The notes below the pieces were generated by a model that was given only the letters and a program-made list of their open reading frames with translations, was not told the origin of the DNA and made no database searches. From the NCBI GenBank assembly GCA_028280715.1, contig JANQLG010000040.1, forward strand, positions 1 through 64,000: a stretch of 64,000 nucleotides of DNA. Reading direction: 5' to 3'. Numbering within the stretch: position 1 is the first letter of the stretch; every line of letters begins with the position of its first letter. This document shows positions 28,350 to 37,928 of this stretch, piece by piece. Origin of the DNA: Spongiibacteraceae bacterium. GTDB taxonomy: Bacteria > Pseudomonadota > Gammaproteobacteria > Pseudomonadales > Dasaniaceae. A program made the position numbers and the translations under genes.

Positions 28350-28742
28350 ATGTCAGTGACTCAATATTACGGTACCGGCCGCCGCAAGACTTCAACAGCA
28401 CGTGTTTTCATGCAGTCTGGTGAAGGCAGCATCACAGTTAATAAGCGCCCTTTGGATCAATTTTTTGGTCGTGAAGTGGCAAGAATGATTGTTAAACAGC
28501 CACTTGAGTTGGTTGATATGGTTGATAAGTTTGACCTGAATGTCACAGTTGCTGGTGGTGGTAGCTTTGGTCAAGCAGGTGCGATTCGCCACGGTATTAC
28601 TCGTGCTTTGATGGAATACGATGAGTCGCTTCGCGGTGCTCTGCGTGCAGAAGGTTATGTCACACGTGATGCTCGTGAGGTGGAACGTAAGAAAGTCGGC
28701 CTGCGCAAAGCACGTAAAAAGCCTCAGTTCTCGAAACGTTAA
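28350..28742 (+). CDS. rpsI: 30S ribosomal protein S9
   Basis: The 130-residue S9 begins [16 protein letters not shown], has [19 protein letters not shown] in the centre and ends KKPQFSKR. That C-terminal arginine contacts P-site tRNA. Length and sequence are standard. It is the second gene of the rplM-rpsI operon and is followed by a good intrinsic terminator. Confidence 0.99.
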   Translation: MSVTQYYGTGRRKTSTARVFMQSGEGSITVNKRPLDQFFGREVARMIVKQPLELVDMVDKFDLNVTVAGGGSFGQAGAIRHGITRALMEYDESLRGALRAEGYVTRDAREVERKKVGLRKARKKPQFSKR

Positions 28743-28809
28743 TTGCTGGCTTATCTGGATTGGAGTTGCCGAATTTTGCAAGGTGTTGGGAATTCCGGTA
28801 ACTCAAAGA

Positions 28810-28846
28810 AAACGTCCACGATTGATTCAGTCTGGGCGTTTTTTTA
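28810..28846 (+). terminator. Intrinsic terminator after rpsI
   Basis: AACGTCCA (28811-28818) pairs with TGGGCGTT (28833-28840) including a wobble, and a run of seven T follows. It lies about 70 bases after the rpsI stop. The rest of the 361-base gap to petA holds a smaller AACCC/GGGTT hairpin near 28920-28945 and presumably the petA promoter. Confidence 0.75.
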
Positions 28847-29103
28847 TGACTGTAATTCAACTGAAAATTGAAACATAAAGACGGTGGAATAAAAGGCCCA
28901 TCCATTTTTGAAGATAGACTGAACCCCTTGAACTAAAAGGGTTTATTTCTTGTAAGCGGCGTCTAACTTCTTTACTATTTGGGCCATTTGAAAATCGCGC
29001 TACCCAGTTTTTACTTTGATCAAAACCCGTTGTGCAGGGATTTGGATTTACTTTCAAACCTTTGTCTGGGTTCAAATCGCTAGTCTTGTAGGGGGAATAC
29101 GTC

Positions 29104-29703
29104 ATGGCTAATGACGGTGTCAACACTACACGGCGACGCTTTCTGACAGCTGCTACCACTGTGGTAGGTGCAGCAGGAGCTGTCGGTGTTGCTGTGCCAT
29201 TCGTGGGTTCCTGGAACCCGAGCGCCAAAGCGAAAGCAGCTGGTGCACCCGTTAAATTTGATATCAGCAAACTCGAACCAGGTGAAATGAAGGTGGTTGA
29301 GTGGCGAGGCAAGCCGGTTTATGTTGTCCGTCGTAATGCTGAAGCTGTTGCGCAGCTGGAAAGCCTCGAAGGCTCACTGAAGGATCCTGGCTCCAGTGAA
29401 GCTAGTCAGCCTCAGTATATTTCTGGTGCAGAACGCGCGTTAAACCCTGAATATATGGTGTTGGTGGGGCTTTGTACTCACTTGGGTTGTGCTCCTAAAT
29501 ATCGCCCGGAAGTTGGTACGATACCTACCAGCGATGGTAGCGAATGGGTAGGTGGTTTCTTCTGCCCTTGTCACGGTTCCATGTTTGATTTGTCTGGTCG
29601 CGTCTATAAGGGCGTGCCTGCTTCGGCAAACCTGGAGATTCCCCCTTATTCGTATGAAGGCGGTAGCATTCTTGTTATCGGCGTGGATCAGGAGACAGCC
29701 TAA
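29104..29703 (+). CDS. petA: Ubiquinol-cytochrome c reductase Rieske iron-sulfur subunit
   Basis: The 199-residue protein has a twin-arginine type N-terminus (TTRRRFLTAATTVVGAAG) that remains as a membrane anchor. Its [2Fe-2S] cluster ligands are in CTHLGC (Cys and His) and CPCHGS (Cys and His). It takes electrons from ubiquinol at the Qo site of the bc1 complex and passes them to cytochrome c1. The stop overlaps the next start by one base (TAATG). Confidence 0.97.
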   Translation: MANDGVNTTRRRFLTAATTVVGAAGAVGVAVPFVGSWNPSAKAKAAGAPVKFDISKLEPGEMKVVEWRGKPVYVVRRNAEAVAQLESLEGSLKDPGSSEASQPQYISGAERALNPEYMVLVGLCTHLGCAPKYRPEVGTIPTSDGSEWVGGFFCPCHGSMFDLSGRVYKGVPASANLEIPPYSYEGGSILVIGVDQETA

Positions 29704-31793
29704 TGATCAATATGCTTGTTGGATTGAGAGATTGGGTTGATGAGCGTCTGCCAATTATGCGCGCCTGGAACACCCACATGGGGCAGTACTACGCGCCCAA
29801 AAACTTTAACTTCTGGTACTTCTTTGGTGTGCTGTCACTAGTGGTATTGGTTAACCAATTGTTAACTGGCATCTGGTTGACGATGAGCTACACCCCTAGT
29901 GCGGAAGAAGCCTTTAAATCTGTCGAATACATCATGCGTGATGTCGATTACGGATGGATTATCCGTTACATGCACTCCACCGGTGCTTCGGCATTTTTCG
30001 TAGTGGTATACCTGCATATGTTCCGAGCTTTATTGTACGGATCCTATAAAAAGCCTCGTGAGTTGATCTGGCTGTTCGGTATGTTGATCTTTGTTGCATT
30101 GATGGCCGAAGCCTTTGTGGGTTACGTACTGCCCTGGGGACAAATGTCTTACTGGGGGGCGCAGGTAATCATCTCCCTATTTGGAGCAATTCCTGTTGTC
30201 GGTGAAGATATTGTTCAATGGATTCGCGGTGACTTCCTGATCTCGGGTATTACTTTGAACCGTTTCTTTGCATTGCACGTTGTTGCTTTGCCAATCGTTT
30301 TATTAGGTTTGGTTGTGCTGCACTTGTTAGCTCTACATGAAGTGGGTTCCAACAACCCTGATGGTGTAGATATCAAGAAAAACAAGGATGAAAACGGTAT
30401 CCCGGTTGATGGTGTTGCTTTCCACCCTTATTACACTGTACATGATCTGCAAGCTATTGCTGTCTTCCTGGCGGCTTTTGCAGGCATTATTTTCTTTGCG
30501 CCTGAGATGTATGGTTACTTCCTGGAGTATGCGAACTTTGAAATCGCCAACTCGTTGAAAACGCCTGACCATATTGCGCCTGTGTGGTACTTCACGCCCT
30601 TCTATTCAGTGCTGCGAGCAGTGCCTGATAAGCTGCTGGGCTTTATTGCCTTTGCCGCGTCTGTAGCGATTCCGTTTGTCTTGCCTTGGCTGGATCGCAG
30701 CCCGGTTAAGTCGATCCGTTATAAAGGCATGGCCAGTAAAGTGATGTTGGTGCTCTTTATTGCCTCATTCATCATTTTGGGTGTGTTGGGTGTTAAAAGT
30801 CCAACACCTGAACGTACACTATTGGCTCAAATCTGTACGGTTATTTACTTCGGCTTTTTCATCGGCATGCCTATCTGGACTTCCATTGAGAAGGTTAAGC
30901 CTGTACCTGAGCGAGTCACTATGAATGGTGGCATGGGGTTCTGGAAATCTGTCGGTGTAGCTATTCTGATCGGTGCTCTGACCATCATACCTTTGGAAGC
31001 CGTAGGTGCTGAGACAGATGTCCAACTTGACCATATTTCTGTTGATGCCAATGACAAAGCCTCTCTGCAAACTGGAGCCATGCTATATATGAACTATTGC
31101 ATGGCCTGTCACTCGCTAAAGTATGCACGTTATGAGCGTACCGCCAATGATATTGGTGTACCTACAGAGTTGTTTGCGGGTGATTTAAATAAAGGCATCA
31201 AGGCCAATTTGAAATTTGAAGGTATGTCCGGAGAAATTGAAGGCACTAACAAAATTGGTGACCTGATGGAAAACTCTATGCCTGCAGATATGGCAAAACG
31301 CTGGTTTGGTGCTGCTCCTCCCGATTTGACACTAATCGCTCGTTCTCGCAACCCCGATTGGTTGTACACTTATTTGCGTTCTTTTCACAAAGATCCTTCA
31401 CGTCCTTACGGTGTGAATAACACCGTATTTAAAGATGTGGGTATGCCACATGTATTGCTTGAGCTGCAAGGTTTAACTGAATGTGCGCCTGGTTCTGCGT
31501 TAGCTGCCAATGGTGGTATTAAGCGTGATGAGTTGACTGGCGAAGAAGTGCTGTTTGATGAAGAAGGGCATGCTCTGAATCCATGTGGTCGCTTTAACGT
31601 TATTGAAGAGGGCAGTATGTCGTCAGAGGAATACGATAAGGCGGTTTATGACCTGGTTAACTTCCTTGCCTATGTTGCTGAGCCGATGGCAGAGGATCGT
31701 AAACGTCTGGGTATCTATGTATTGTTGTTCATCGCACTGTTCTTTGTATTTGCGTATCTTCTGAACCGCGAATATTGGAAAGATATTCACTAA
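29703..31793 (+). CDS. petBC: Fused cytochrome b / cytochrome c1 of the bc1 complex
   Basis: This single 696-residue frame combines two subunits. Residues 1 to about 415 are cytochrome b with haem-ligand histidines (RYMHSTGAS, VYLHMFRA, FFALHVVALP, VVLHLLALHE), the PEWY-like Qo motif as PVWY, and eight membrane helices. A signal-like hydrophobic segment follows (about 418-436, ending AVGA), then cytochrome c1 from about 437 with haem motif CMACH at 466-470 and a C-terminal anchor. Bradyrhizobium FbcH is a known case of such a precursor, cleaved after synthesis. No frameshift is needed. Confidence 0.95.
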   Translation: MINMLVGLRDWVDERLPIMRAWNTHMGQYYAPKNFNFWYFFGVLSLVVLVNQLLTGIWLTMSYTPSAEEAFKSVEYIMRDVDYGWIIRYMHSTGASAFFVVVYLHMFRALLYGSYKKPRELIWLFGMLIFVALMAEAFVGYVLPWGQMSYWGAQVIISLFGAIPVVGEDIVQWIRGDFLISGITLNRFFALHVVALPIVLLGLVVLHLLALHEVGSNNPDGVDIKKNKDENGIPVDGVAFHPYYTVHDLQAIAVFLAAFAGIIFFAPEMYGYFLEYANFEIANSLKTPDHIAPVWYFTPFYSVLRAVPDKLLGFIAFAASVAIPFVLPWLDRSPVKSIRYKGMASKVMLVLFIASFIILGVLGVKSPTPERTLLAQICTVIYFGFFIGMPIWTSIEKVKPVPERVTMNGGMGFWKSVGVAILIGALTIIPLEAVGAETDVQLDHISVDANDKASLQTGAMLYMNYCMACHSLKYARYERTANDIGVPTELFAGDLNKGIKANLKFEGMSGEIEGTNKIGDLMENSMPADMAKRWFGAAPPDLTLIARSRNPDWLYTYLRSFHKDPSRPYGVNNTVFKDVGMPHVLLELQGLTECAPGSALAANGGIKRDELTGEEVLFDEEGHALNPCGRFNVIEEGSMSSEEYDKAVYDLVNFLAYVAEPMAEDRKRLGIYVLLFIALFFVFAYLLNREYWKDIH

Positions 31794-31881
31794 ATAAATT
31801 TTGCCAGGGCGTTCATTATTAACGATGAATGCCTTCTATTGGCAGCAATGGTAAAAGCTGTTTACAGCTGAGGAAAGATTC

Positions 31882-32526
31882 ATGGGTGTAGTTGCAAAAC
31901 GTTCTTCAATGACGTTTTTTTCAGATGGCGCCAGCCATTACAGCCACCGCGTGCGTATTGTTTTGGCAGAGAAAGCTGTAACAGTCGATATTATTGAGAC
32001 TGATGAGAATAACCTGCCAGAAGAGTTAGCCGACTTAAATCCCTATAACAGTTTGCCAACGTTATTGGATCGCGATTTGGTGCTTTACGAATCAAAAGTG
32101 ATGATGGAATATCTGGATGAGCGTTTTCCTCATCCACCATTATTGCCGGTTTATCCTGTTGCGCGTGGTTCCAGTCGCCAGTTTATTTATCGTATCGAAA
32201 AGGATTGGTGCATGTTGGTTGATGATATTCTTGCCGGTGGAAATGCCAAAGATATGGATAAAAAGCGTAAAGAGCTTCGTGAAGGTTTGTTAGCCATTGC
32301 GCCTATCTTTCAGGAAAAGCCTTTCTTTATGAACGATGAATTTACTATCGTTGATTGTTGTTTGGCACCTATTTTATGGCGTTTGCCTGAGCTAGGTATT
32401 GAATTGCCTAGTACAAAACAATCCAAACCGCTGCTTGAATATATGGAGCGTTTGTTTGAGCGTGAATCCTTTAAGGAAAGTTTGTCAGAGCAAGAGCGCG
32501 AGATGCGTAGCCCACAAACTGTGTAA
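31882..32526 (+). CDS. sspA: Stringent starvation protein A
   Basis: The 214-residue protein has a glutathione-S-transferase fold: a thioredoxin-like N-terminus ([24 protein letters not shown]) and an all-helical C-domain. Its [21 protein letters not shown] segment, with the PHPPL surface motif, is diagnostic of SspA. It binds RNA polymerase and alters transcription during starvation and acid stress. It follows petBC and precedes sspB, a conserved order, with a terminator between the two. Confidence 0.96.
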   Translation: MGVVAKRSSMTFFSDGASHYSHRVRIVLAEKAVTVDIIETDENNLPEELADLNPYNSLPTLLDRDLVLYESKVMMEYLDERFPHPPLLPVYPVARGSSRQFIYRIEKDWCMLVDDILAGGNAKDMDKKRKELREGLLAIAPIFQEKPFFMNDEFTIVDCCLAPILWRLPELGIELPSTKQSKPLLEYMERLFERESFKESLSEQEREMRSPQTV

Positions 32527-32541
32527 TAAGAATAAATTTTG

Positions 32542-32573
32542 AAAAAAGGGGGTGAATATTCACCCCCTTTTTT
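32542..32573. terminator. Perfect 32-base palindromic terminator between sspA and sspB
   Basis: AAAAAAGGGGGTGAAT and ATTCACCCCCTTTTTT are exact reverse complements. The GC stem followed by T6 fits an intrinsic terminator, and the leading A6 would let it work on the other strand too. sspB thus probably depends on read-through or its own promoter. Confidence 0.9.
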
Positions 32574-32626
32574 GATTTTAGTGTATCGTAACAATACTTC
32601 TTTTATGAGGCATATTGGCTTTCATC

Positions 32627-33046
32627 ATGAGTATGACGTCTAGTCGTCCCTTTATTGTTAGAGCGCTTTACGAGTGGATACTCGAAAACGATTGCACTCC
32701 TTATGTGTTAGTTAATGCTTTGGCTGAGCAAGTGGAGGTACCTCAGCAATACGTTAAAAATGGTCAAATCGTTTTAAACGTATCGCCTGTTGCTGTCATG
32801 GATTTATTGCTCACCAACGAATCGATGAGTTTTAATGGCCGTTTTGGTGGTGTGCCAATGGATGTATTTGTGCCAATGCCAGCAGTGATGGGTATTTATG
32901 CCAGAGAAAACGGCCAAGGTATGATTTTTGAATCGGAGGATGCTGATCCAGAACCGCCGAAGCCGGAAAAGCCTCGTTCTGTACCTAAAGTGGTGAAGGA
33001 AAAACCAGAGTCAAAAAACAAGCCCGGGTTGAGAGTCGTCAAATAA
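32627..33046 (+). CDS. sspB: ClpXP protease specificity-enhancing factor SspB
   Basis: Starting at the ATG at 32627 gives 139 residues. The folded domain contains RPFIVRALYEWILENDCTPYVLVNA and GGVPMDVFVPMPAVMGIYARENGQGM, matching SspB. SspB delivers ssrA-tagged proteins to ClpXP. A flexible linker leads to a conserved ClpX-binding tail, here KPGLRVVK. An upstream in-frame TTG (32615) is a possible alternative start, as GAGG lies closer to it. Confidence 0.94.
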   Translation: MSMTSSRPFIVRALYEWILENDCTPYVLVNALAEQVEVPQQYVKNGQIVLNVSPVAVMDLLLTNESMSFNGRFGGVPMDVFVPMPAVMGIYARENGQGMIFESEDADPEPPKPEKPRSVPKVVKEKPESKNKPGLRVVK

Positions 33047-33075
33047 TCATCTCATCCCAAGCTGATAATTTCTCA

Positions 33076-33648
33076 TTAGATATATTCAAATATTCGCACA
33101 ACCTTTTGCACGCCAGAGGTTTTTCTGGCTACTTCTGCCGCGCGGTCGGCTTCGTCTTTACTCACTAAGCCCATTAAATAAACTACGCCATTTTCGGTAG
33201 TGACCTTGATGCGTCGTCCCTGAGTTTCACCGTTAGCAAATAATTTGCTTTTTACTTTTGTAGTTATCCAGGAATCATTGGAGCGGGCAACCCAGGAAGT
33301 AGACCCTGAAATTGTCAATTCATTATGCACACGGCGCACATTGCCTATTTGGGCAATGGTTTTGGCCGCGAGTTGGCGGAGATCCTCAGAAGGTACCTGA
33401 CCTGCAAGCAATACAACGCCATTGTAACTGGTGACAACAATATGCGCCTGCGCTAGTTCGGGGTGCGCTTTATCAATATTGACGAGAGATTTGATCTCAA
33501 TGATTCCGTCATCGATATAGGCTCCGGTTGTTCTCTTGTCCGGCTTCTCAGGAATAGGGTCTGCTGTAGTTGCTGAAATAATACTGGAGCAACCCTGCAG
33601 AAAAGGAATGAGAGCAATTATGAATAATAAGATAGTACGTTGCATCAC
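33076..33648 (-). CDS. dolP: Outer-membrane lipoprotein with two BON domains (DolP/YraP)
   Basis: This 190-residue lipoprotein has a signal with lipobox LQGC, then two BON domains (about residues 45-110 and 123-190). Each has a conserved V-x-L-x-G core: GVVLLAGQVPSE and GVVYLMGLVSKDEA. DolP supports outer-membrane integrity and BAM function. It lies 3 bases after the diaA-like gene and ends the minus-strand lpoA-yraN-diaA-dolP group. The start may be the second methionine. Confidence 0.92.
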   Translation of the reverse strand: MMQRTILLFIIALIPFLQGCSSIISATTADPIPEKPDKRTTGAYIDDGIIEIKSLVNIDKAHPELAQAHIVVTSYNGVVLLAGQVPSEDLRQLAAKTIAQIGNVRRVHNELTISGSTSWVARSNDSWITTKVKSKLFANGETQGRRIKVTTENGVVYLMGLVSKDEADRAAEVARKTSGVQKVVRIFEYI

Positions 33649-33651
33649 AGA

Positions 33652-34239
33652 TTAATAACCTCCGAATAACTGTTGATCAACTAACTCACAAAGGCAGTTA
33701 ATGATAAGTAGCTGCGCCTCAGCTATACGGGCGCGGTTATCGCTAGGAATATTCAGCTCCATATCTTCAGGGAGCATCAGGGCTGAAATATTGCTGTTAT
33801 CCGTACGTCCCACGGATATGACAATCATTTCACGATCATGGGCTGATTGGATAGCCTGAATGGTTGTCGCAGAAGGATTATCAGAAATGAGAAATAAAAT
33901 GTCACCCGACTGGCCTATCGCTCGAATTTGATTGGCGTAAATATCCTGAAAACCACTATCCTGGGTGATGGCTGTTAGTGTCGAGCTGTCACAGGATAAA
34001 TTAATAACAGGTAAGCTGGGTCGCTCATATTGAAAGCGATTCAAAAAATTCGAAGAAAAGATTTGTCCAAGCGCGGCGCTTTGTCCAATGCCGCAACAGA
34101 GAATTTTGTTCTCACTTAACAAGCATTGCACCATTAATGTTGCGCATTCACTAATGATGTCAGTCAATGTTTCCAAAGACTGCATGGTGACATCAATATT
34201 GCTGTGAAACAGCTCGGTTACGGGGTTGTCGTTTTCCAT
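33652..34239 (-). CDS. diaA: DiaA-like SIS-domain protein (phosphoheptose isomerase family)
   Basis: This 195-residue SIS protein sits in the yraN-diaA-dolP order, so it most probably corresponds to DiaA, the DnaA-binding initiation factor. Supporting parts are LLSENKILCCGIGQSAALGQIFSSNFLNRF and RPSLPVINLSCDSSTLTAITQDSGFQDIYANQIRAIGQSGDILFLIS. The second sugar-binding loop reads SDNPSATTI rather than the usual TSGNS-type sequence, so catalytic isomerase activity is unlikely. It is more diverged than typical DiaA. Confidence 0.8.
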   Translation of the reverse strand: MENDNPVTELFHSNIDVTMQSLETLTDIISECATLMVQCLLSENKILCCGIGQSAALGQIFSSNFLNRFQYERPSLPVINLSCDSSTLTAITQDSGFQDIYANQIRAIGQSGDILFLISDNPSATTIQAIQSAHDREMIVISVGRTDNSNISALMLPEDMELNIPSDNRARIAEAQLLIINCLCELVDQQLFGGY

Positions 34240-34248
34240 ATCGTATTA

Positions 34249-34650
34249 TTAACTAGTGAATGCGTTTTTAATCCAGGTCCAATGTAAATTTTTCCCATCT
34301 GGTTCGACAGCTAATACATCAAAGCGGCAGGGTAGTGCATTGTACTTGGGGTTTATAATTAAAAAATGTTCTGCCGCTTTCAGTAGTTTCTGTTGTTTAT
34401 GCCAGTTAACGCTCTCTATGGCGCCACCAAATGTTTTATTGCTTCGGTATCGGACTTCTACAAATACTATCTGTTCACCTGACTGCATAATGAGGTCAAT
34501 TTCGCCCTGTTGGCAGCGGAAGTTGTTTTCTATATAACTAAGCCCCTTTGCCTGCAGCCATTTTTTCGCTGATGATTCTATCTCGCTGCCAATCAGCGGT
34601 TTATTTTTTGCTCTCCAAAACATTTGCTCTACCATCCGTGGTTGTTGCAT
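34249..34650 (-). CDS. YraN / UPF0102 restriction-endonuclease-like protein
   Basis: The 133-residue protein shows the UPF0102 core of an endonuclease-like fold: GSEIESSAKKWLQAKGLSYIENNFRCQQGEIDLIMQSGEQIVFVEVRYR, with the conserved E-I-D-L-I and F-V-E-V-(K/R)-x-R motifs. Function is unsettled; some members are linked to recombination. The listed start overlaps lpoA by 50 bases; starts at 34635 or 34623 would shorten the overlap and still keep the domain. Confidence 0.9.
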   Translation of the reverse strand: MQQPRMVEQMFWRAKNKPLIGSEIESSAKKWLQAKGLSYIENNFRCQQGEIDLIMQSGEQIVFVEVRYRSNKTFGGAIESVNWHKQQKLLKAAEHFLIINPKYNALPCRFDVLAVEPDGKNLHWTWIKNAFTS

Positions 34651-36487
34651 TACTTAATGATTGATCAACGAGAGGGATAATTTTTGCCCTACTATTTTTA
34701 ATTTGGGCATACAGCATTTCTCGTTCGATCTCATTTTTGTCATTTAGTTTCAATGTGCCAGTTTGCCCATACACTCTGCTGTTAGTCAGTTCTTCCAGCT
34801 GGCGTAACCTCGGATGCAGTTGGTAACTGTCAACACCGAGTGCGTACATGCGCTGATAGGGTTTGCTGTTTACCAGTTCCTGGTTAATTTGTTGGTGCAT
34901 GGTTGATGACGCACTTAAGACCCAAGGCATATCGGTAAAGCGTACACCATTGATGTCTCTATCTTTGTTGCCATCTGTGTAGCCTGCATACAATCGTGAA
35001 GTGCCATAAACGGGCAGGTCAGCAGCATAGTGGTAAGCCAGGAGTGGTTTGATGGAGCGGGCTTGTTGTGGCCTTGCTAAGAGAAAAACCATATCGATAT
35101 CTTCACGTCGACGCGGTGAGAACTCAATAGTTTGGCCTATTAGGCGCTGAATACGGCGTGCCCTTTCTTCGCTGTCATCGAGTTGCAGTGCATTTTTTAT
35201 AGAACTCGAGTAATCGCTCTGTCCGCTGTAGAGGCTCTCAGCGATAGTTGTTCCGCCTAGCTCTTCCCAGCGTTGATTAAAGGTATCGCGAACTCTATCC
35301 CCCCACTCGCCCTGTGGTGCGATGATCAGTGCCTTTTTATGGTTTTCCAAAAAGGCTATTTCAGCAATTTGCTTGGCTTCATCTTCAGGGGCAAGGGCAA
35401 ATTGGAACATGTTCATTGGAGCGAAGCCGTAGTCGTCGATACGATTGAGTGCCAGTGTGGGAACGGGTAGAGCAAGTTCGTCAAACAGAAGTCGGACGCG
35501 ATGTTTTTCCAAGGGACCAATTACCATTTCTGCACCAGCTGCTACTGCTTGATGGTAAAGTGCAACCACATCTGAGTTGTTTTCAGTATCGTAGATAGCT
35601 AGCTCCGGGACTTTACCGCCGCGCTGTTGGGTTTCATATAATGCCGCTACGAAACCATCTCTAACAGCTTTTCCAAACGGAGCCAGCTTATCGGTTAATG
35701 GCAGTAATAGAGCCACTTTATTGGGACGATTAGCGGCGAGTTCTTTAATTAACTCTAAGCCACCGGGCAAATTCGAACTGGCTGGGTGCTCGGCCCAAAA
35801 TTGCTGCCAGCGATCTAGTTGGCGTACCTGTTCATCCAGATCGCCCTGATTTTCTTTGGCAATAATGGCTAGTTCCAACCAGCCCTGATATTCACCGCGA
35901 AATGTTGATTCCCAATAACGCTTTAAATCGTCTTTAGAAACATACATTAATGACCGCCAGAGAGCCTGGTGGTTGCTGGTTTGCAGGGAAGCATCATCAA
36001 GTAGTGGTGCGATGTAAATTCTTTGTTGAGCGCTGGCAATATGGTTTCCCAATAAGGCAAAGACTTCAGCCCTAAGCAGGCTGATTTGTAGCTGCTGTTC
36101 AATGGGTAGAGTTGCTAGACCTTCTATAAGGCGTTGATTGTCGATGGTCAGTAAGGCTTCCTGGAAGAGGCCGCTTTTTATTTGTAGCTGCGACAGGATG
36201 GCAGCGTAGCTGACATGTTGCTCCAGAGGGAGTTGGTCAGGCTCAATGCCACCGATCACCTGTTCCAGTAGATCTAATTGATTGGCCTTAAGCAATAGTT
36301 CAGCTGCTTGCAGTTGCTTTTGTTCACGTTCTGGACTCAGGCTATTCTGGGCCTCACTCAACAGACGTTCAATGAGCTCAGCTTGATTGCTTATTTGAGA
36401 GCCATCTTTAGCGGCTGGTTTAGTTGGTTGCTGAGTACAAGCCGTCAGTAAGAGTGCGATAAAGATAATTAAAAAAGGTGTTCTCAT
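34601..36487 (-). CDS. lpoA: Penicillin-binding protein activator LpoA
   Basis: The 628-residue outer-membrane lipoprotein has signal and lipobox LTAC. Its N-terminal half (about residues 35-250) is helical and TPR-like. Its C-terminal half is a periplasmic-binding-protein type I-like domain (KVALLLPLTDKLAPFGKAVRDGFVAAL). LpoA reaches through peptidoglycan to activate PBP1A. It is divergent from rsmI with only 44 bases between, as in E. coli. Confidence 0.94.
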   Translation of the reverse strand: MRTPFLIIFIALLLTACTQQPTKPAAKDGSQISNQAELIERLLSEAQNSLSPEREQKQLQAAELLLKANQLDLLEQVIGGIEPDQLPLEQHVSYAAILSQLQIKSGLFQEALLTIDNQRLIEGLATLPIEQQLQISLLRAEVFALLGNHIASAQQRIYIAPLLDDASLQTSNHQALWRSLMYVSKDDLKRYWESTFRGEYQGWLELAIIAKENQGDLDEQVRQLDRWQQFWAEHPASSNLPGGLELIKELAANRPNKVALLLPLTDKLAPFGKAVRDGFVAALYETQQRGGKVPELAIYDTENNSDVVALYHQAVAAGAEMVIGPLEKHRVRLLFDELALPVPTLALNRIDDYGFAPMNMFQFALAPEDEAKQIAEIAFLENHKKALIIAPQGEWGDRVRDTFNQRWEELGGTTIAESLYSGQSDYSSSIKNALQLDDSEERARRIQRLIGQTIEFSPRRREDIDMVFLLARPQQARSIKPLLAYHYAADLPVYGTSRLYAGYTDGNKDRDINGVRFTDMPWVLSASSTMHQQINQELVNSKPYQRMYALGVDSYQLHPRLRQLEELTNSRVYGQTGTLKLNDKNEIEREMLYAQIKNSRAKIIPLVDQSLSNATTTDGRANVLESKK

Positions 36488-36531
36488 GGGTTCTGCGTTG
36501 ATAGGCTACAGTATTGGGTTTTTACTAGTTT

Positions 36532-37407
36532 ATGAGTAAGGAAGTCAGATTGTCAGATCCTAATTCCAAACATCGTGCATGCCTATATATTGTTGCCACT
36601 CCTATCGGTAATTTGGGTGATATGGTACCGCGAGCAGTGGAGATACTACAAACGGTAGATGTTATTGCGGCAGAAGATACTCGTCACAGCAAACGTTTGA
36701 TGCAGCATTTTGACATCACTACTCCAATGATGGCCTACCATGACCACAGCAAGACAGATGTCACCGATGCGTTAATTGCTCGGCTCGAAAAGGGTGACAG
36801 TATTGCGCTGATATCTGATGCGGGAACTCCACTGATTTCTGACCCGGGTTATCGGATTGTAGACGCAGCTTTAAACGCTAATATCCAGGTTGTTCCTGTT
36901 CCAGGTGCGAGCGCGGCTATTGCTGCATTAAGTGCTGCTGGTTTGCCATCTGATCGCTTTGTATTTGAAGGGTTTCTGAGTGCCAAGCAGCAGGCTCGGG
37001 TCAAGCAGTTGGAAGCTTTGCAAGGTGAAAGTCGGACCATGATTTTCTACGAGGCGCCACACCGTTTGCTGGATTGTTTGCAGGACTTGGCAGCAGTATT
37101 TGGGGTCAATAGGCAGGTGGTTTTAGCTAGAGAACTGACTAAAACCTATGAAACGATTAAGCGAGCGGAGGCAGGACTATTAGCTGAATGGGTTGCGGCT
37201 GATTCTCAGCAGCAAAAGGGCGAATGTGTACTGTTGGTACGAGGGGCTGATAAGGACGATGTGCAAAAAGAGGATGAGGGGTATCGTGTATTCGATGTGT
37301 TGGCCTCAGAGCTGCCATTGAAGCAGGCAGCATCACTGGCTGCAAAAATTACTGGTGTTAAAAAAAATGCGCTATACCAATATGGGCTTGATCAGCGTAA
37401 ACAATAA
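36532..37407 (+). CDS. rsmI: 16S rRNA 2'-O-methyltransferase RsmI (C1402)
   Basis: The 291-residue protein has the tetrapyrrole-methylase fold. It starts LYIVATPIGNLGDMVPRAVEIL and includes AAEDTRHSKRLM, ALISDAGTPLISDPGYRIV and VPVPGASAAIAALSAAGLPSDRFVFEGFL. It 2'-O-methylates C1402 in the ribosomal P site together with RsmH. The pair of divergent lpoA and rsmI is conserved. It is followed within 51 bases by rnpB on the same strand. Confidence 0.96.
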   Translation: MSKEVRLSDPNSKHRACLYIVATPIGNLGDMVPRAVEILQTVDVIAAEDTRHSKRLMQHFDITTPMMAYHDHSKTDVTDALIARLEKGDSIALISDAGTPLISDPGYRIVDAALNANIQVVPVPGASAAIAALSAAGLPSDRFVFEGFLSAKQQARVKQLEALQGESRTMIFYEAPHRLLDCLQDLAAVFGVNRQVVLARELTKTYETIKRAEAGLLAEWVAADSQQQKGECVLLVRGADKDDVQKEDEGYRVFDVLASELPLKQAASLAAKITGVKKNALYQYGLDQRKQ

Positions 37408-37422
37408 AGTCATTCGAGAAAC

Positions 37423-37451
37423 TTGCCTTTATTCTATCAAGCCCCTAATCT
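37423..37451 (+). promoter_or_regulatory. Promoter of rnpB
   Basis: TTGCCT (37423-37428) and TAATCT (37446-37451) are 17 bases apart. The predicted start, about 7 bases after the -10 box, coincides with the first base of the RNase P RNA at 37459. The promoter lies right after the rsmI stop. Confidence 0.65.
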
Positions 37452-37458
37452 CCATCCC

Positions 37459-37856
<398 letters not shown>

Positions 37857-37928
37857 AATCATTTAAGCTTTTGCTCTTTTTGTTCTCCAGTTTTTTGCAA
37901 TCATATATATTACTGTAAAAAATAATCG

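Noticed and set aside
28621..28905. Overlapping frames around the end of rpsI
   Set aside because: They are shadows of rpsI and its terminator region without family or start signals.
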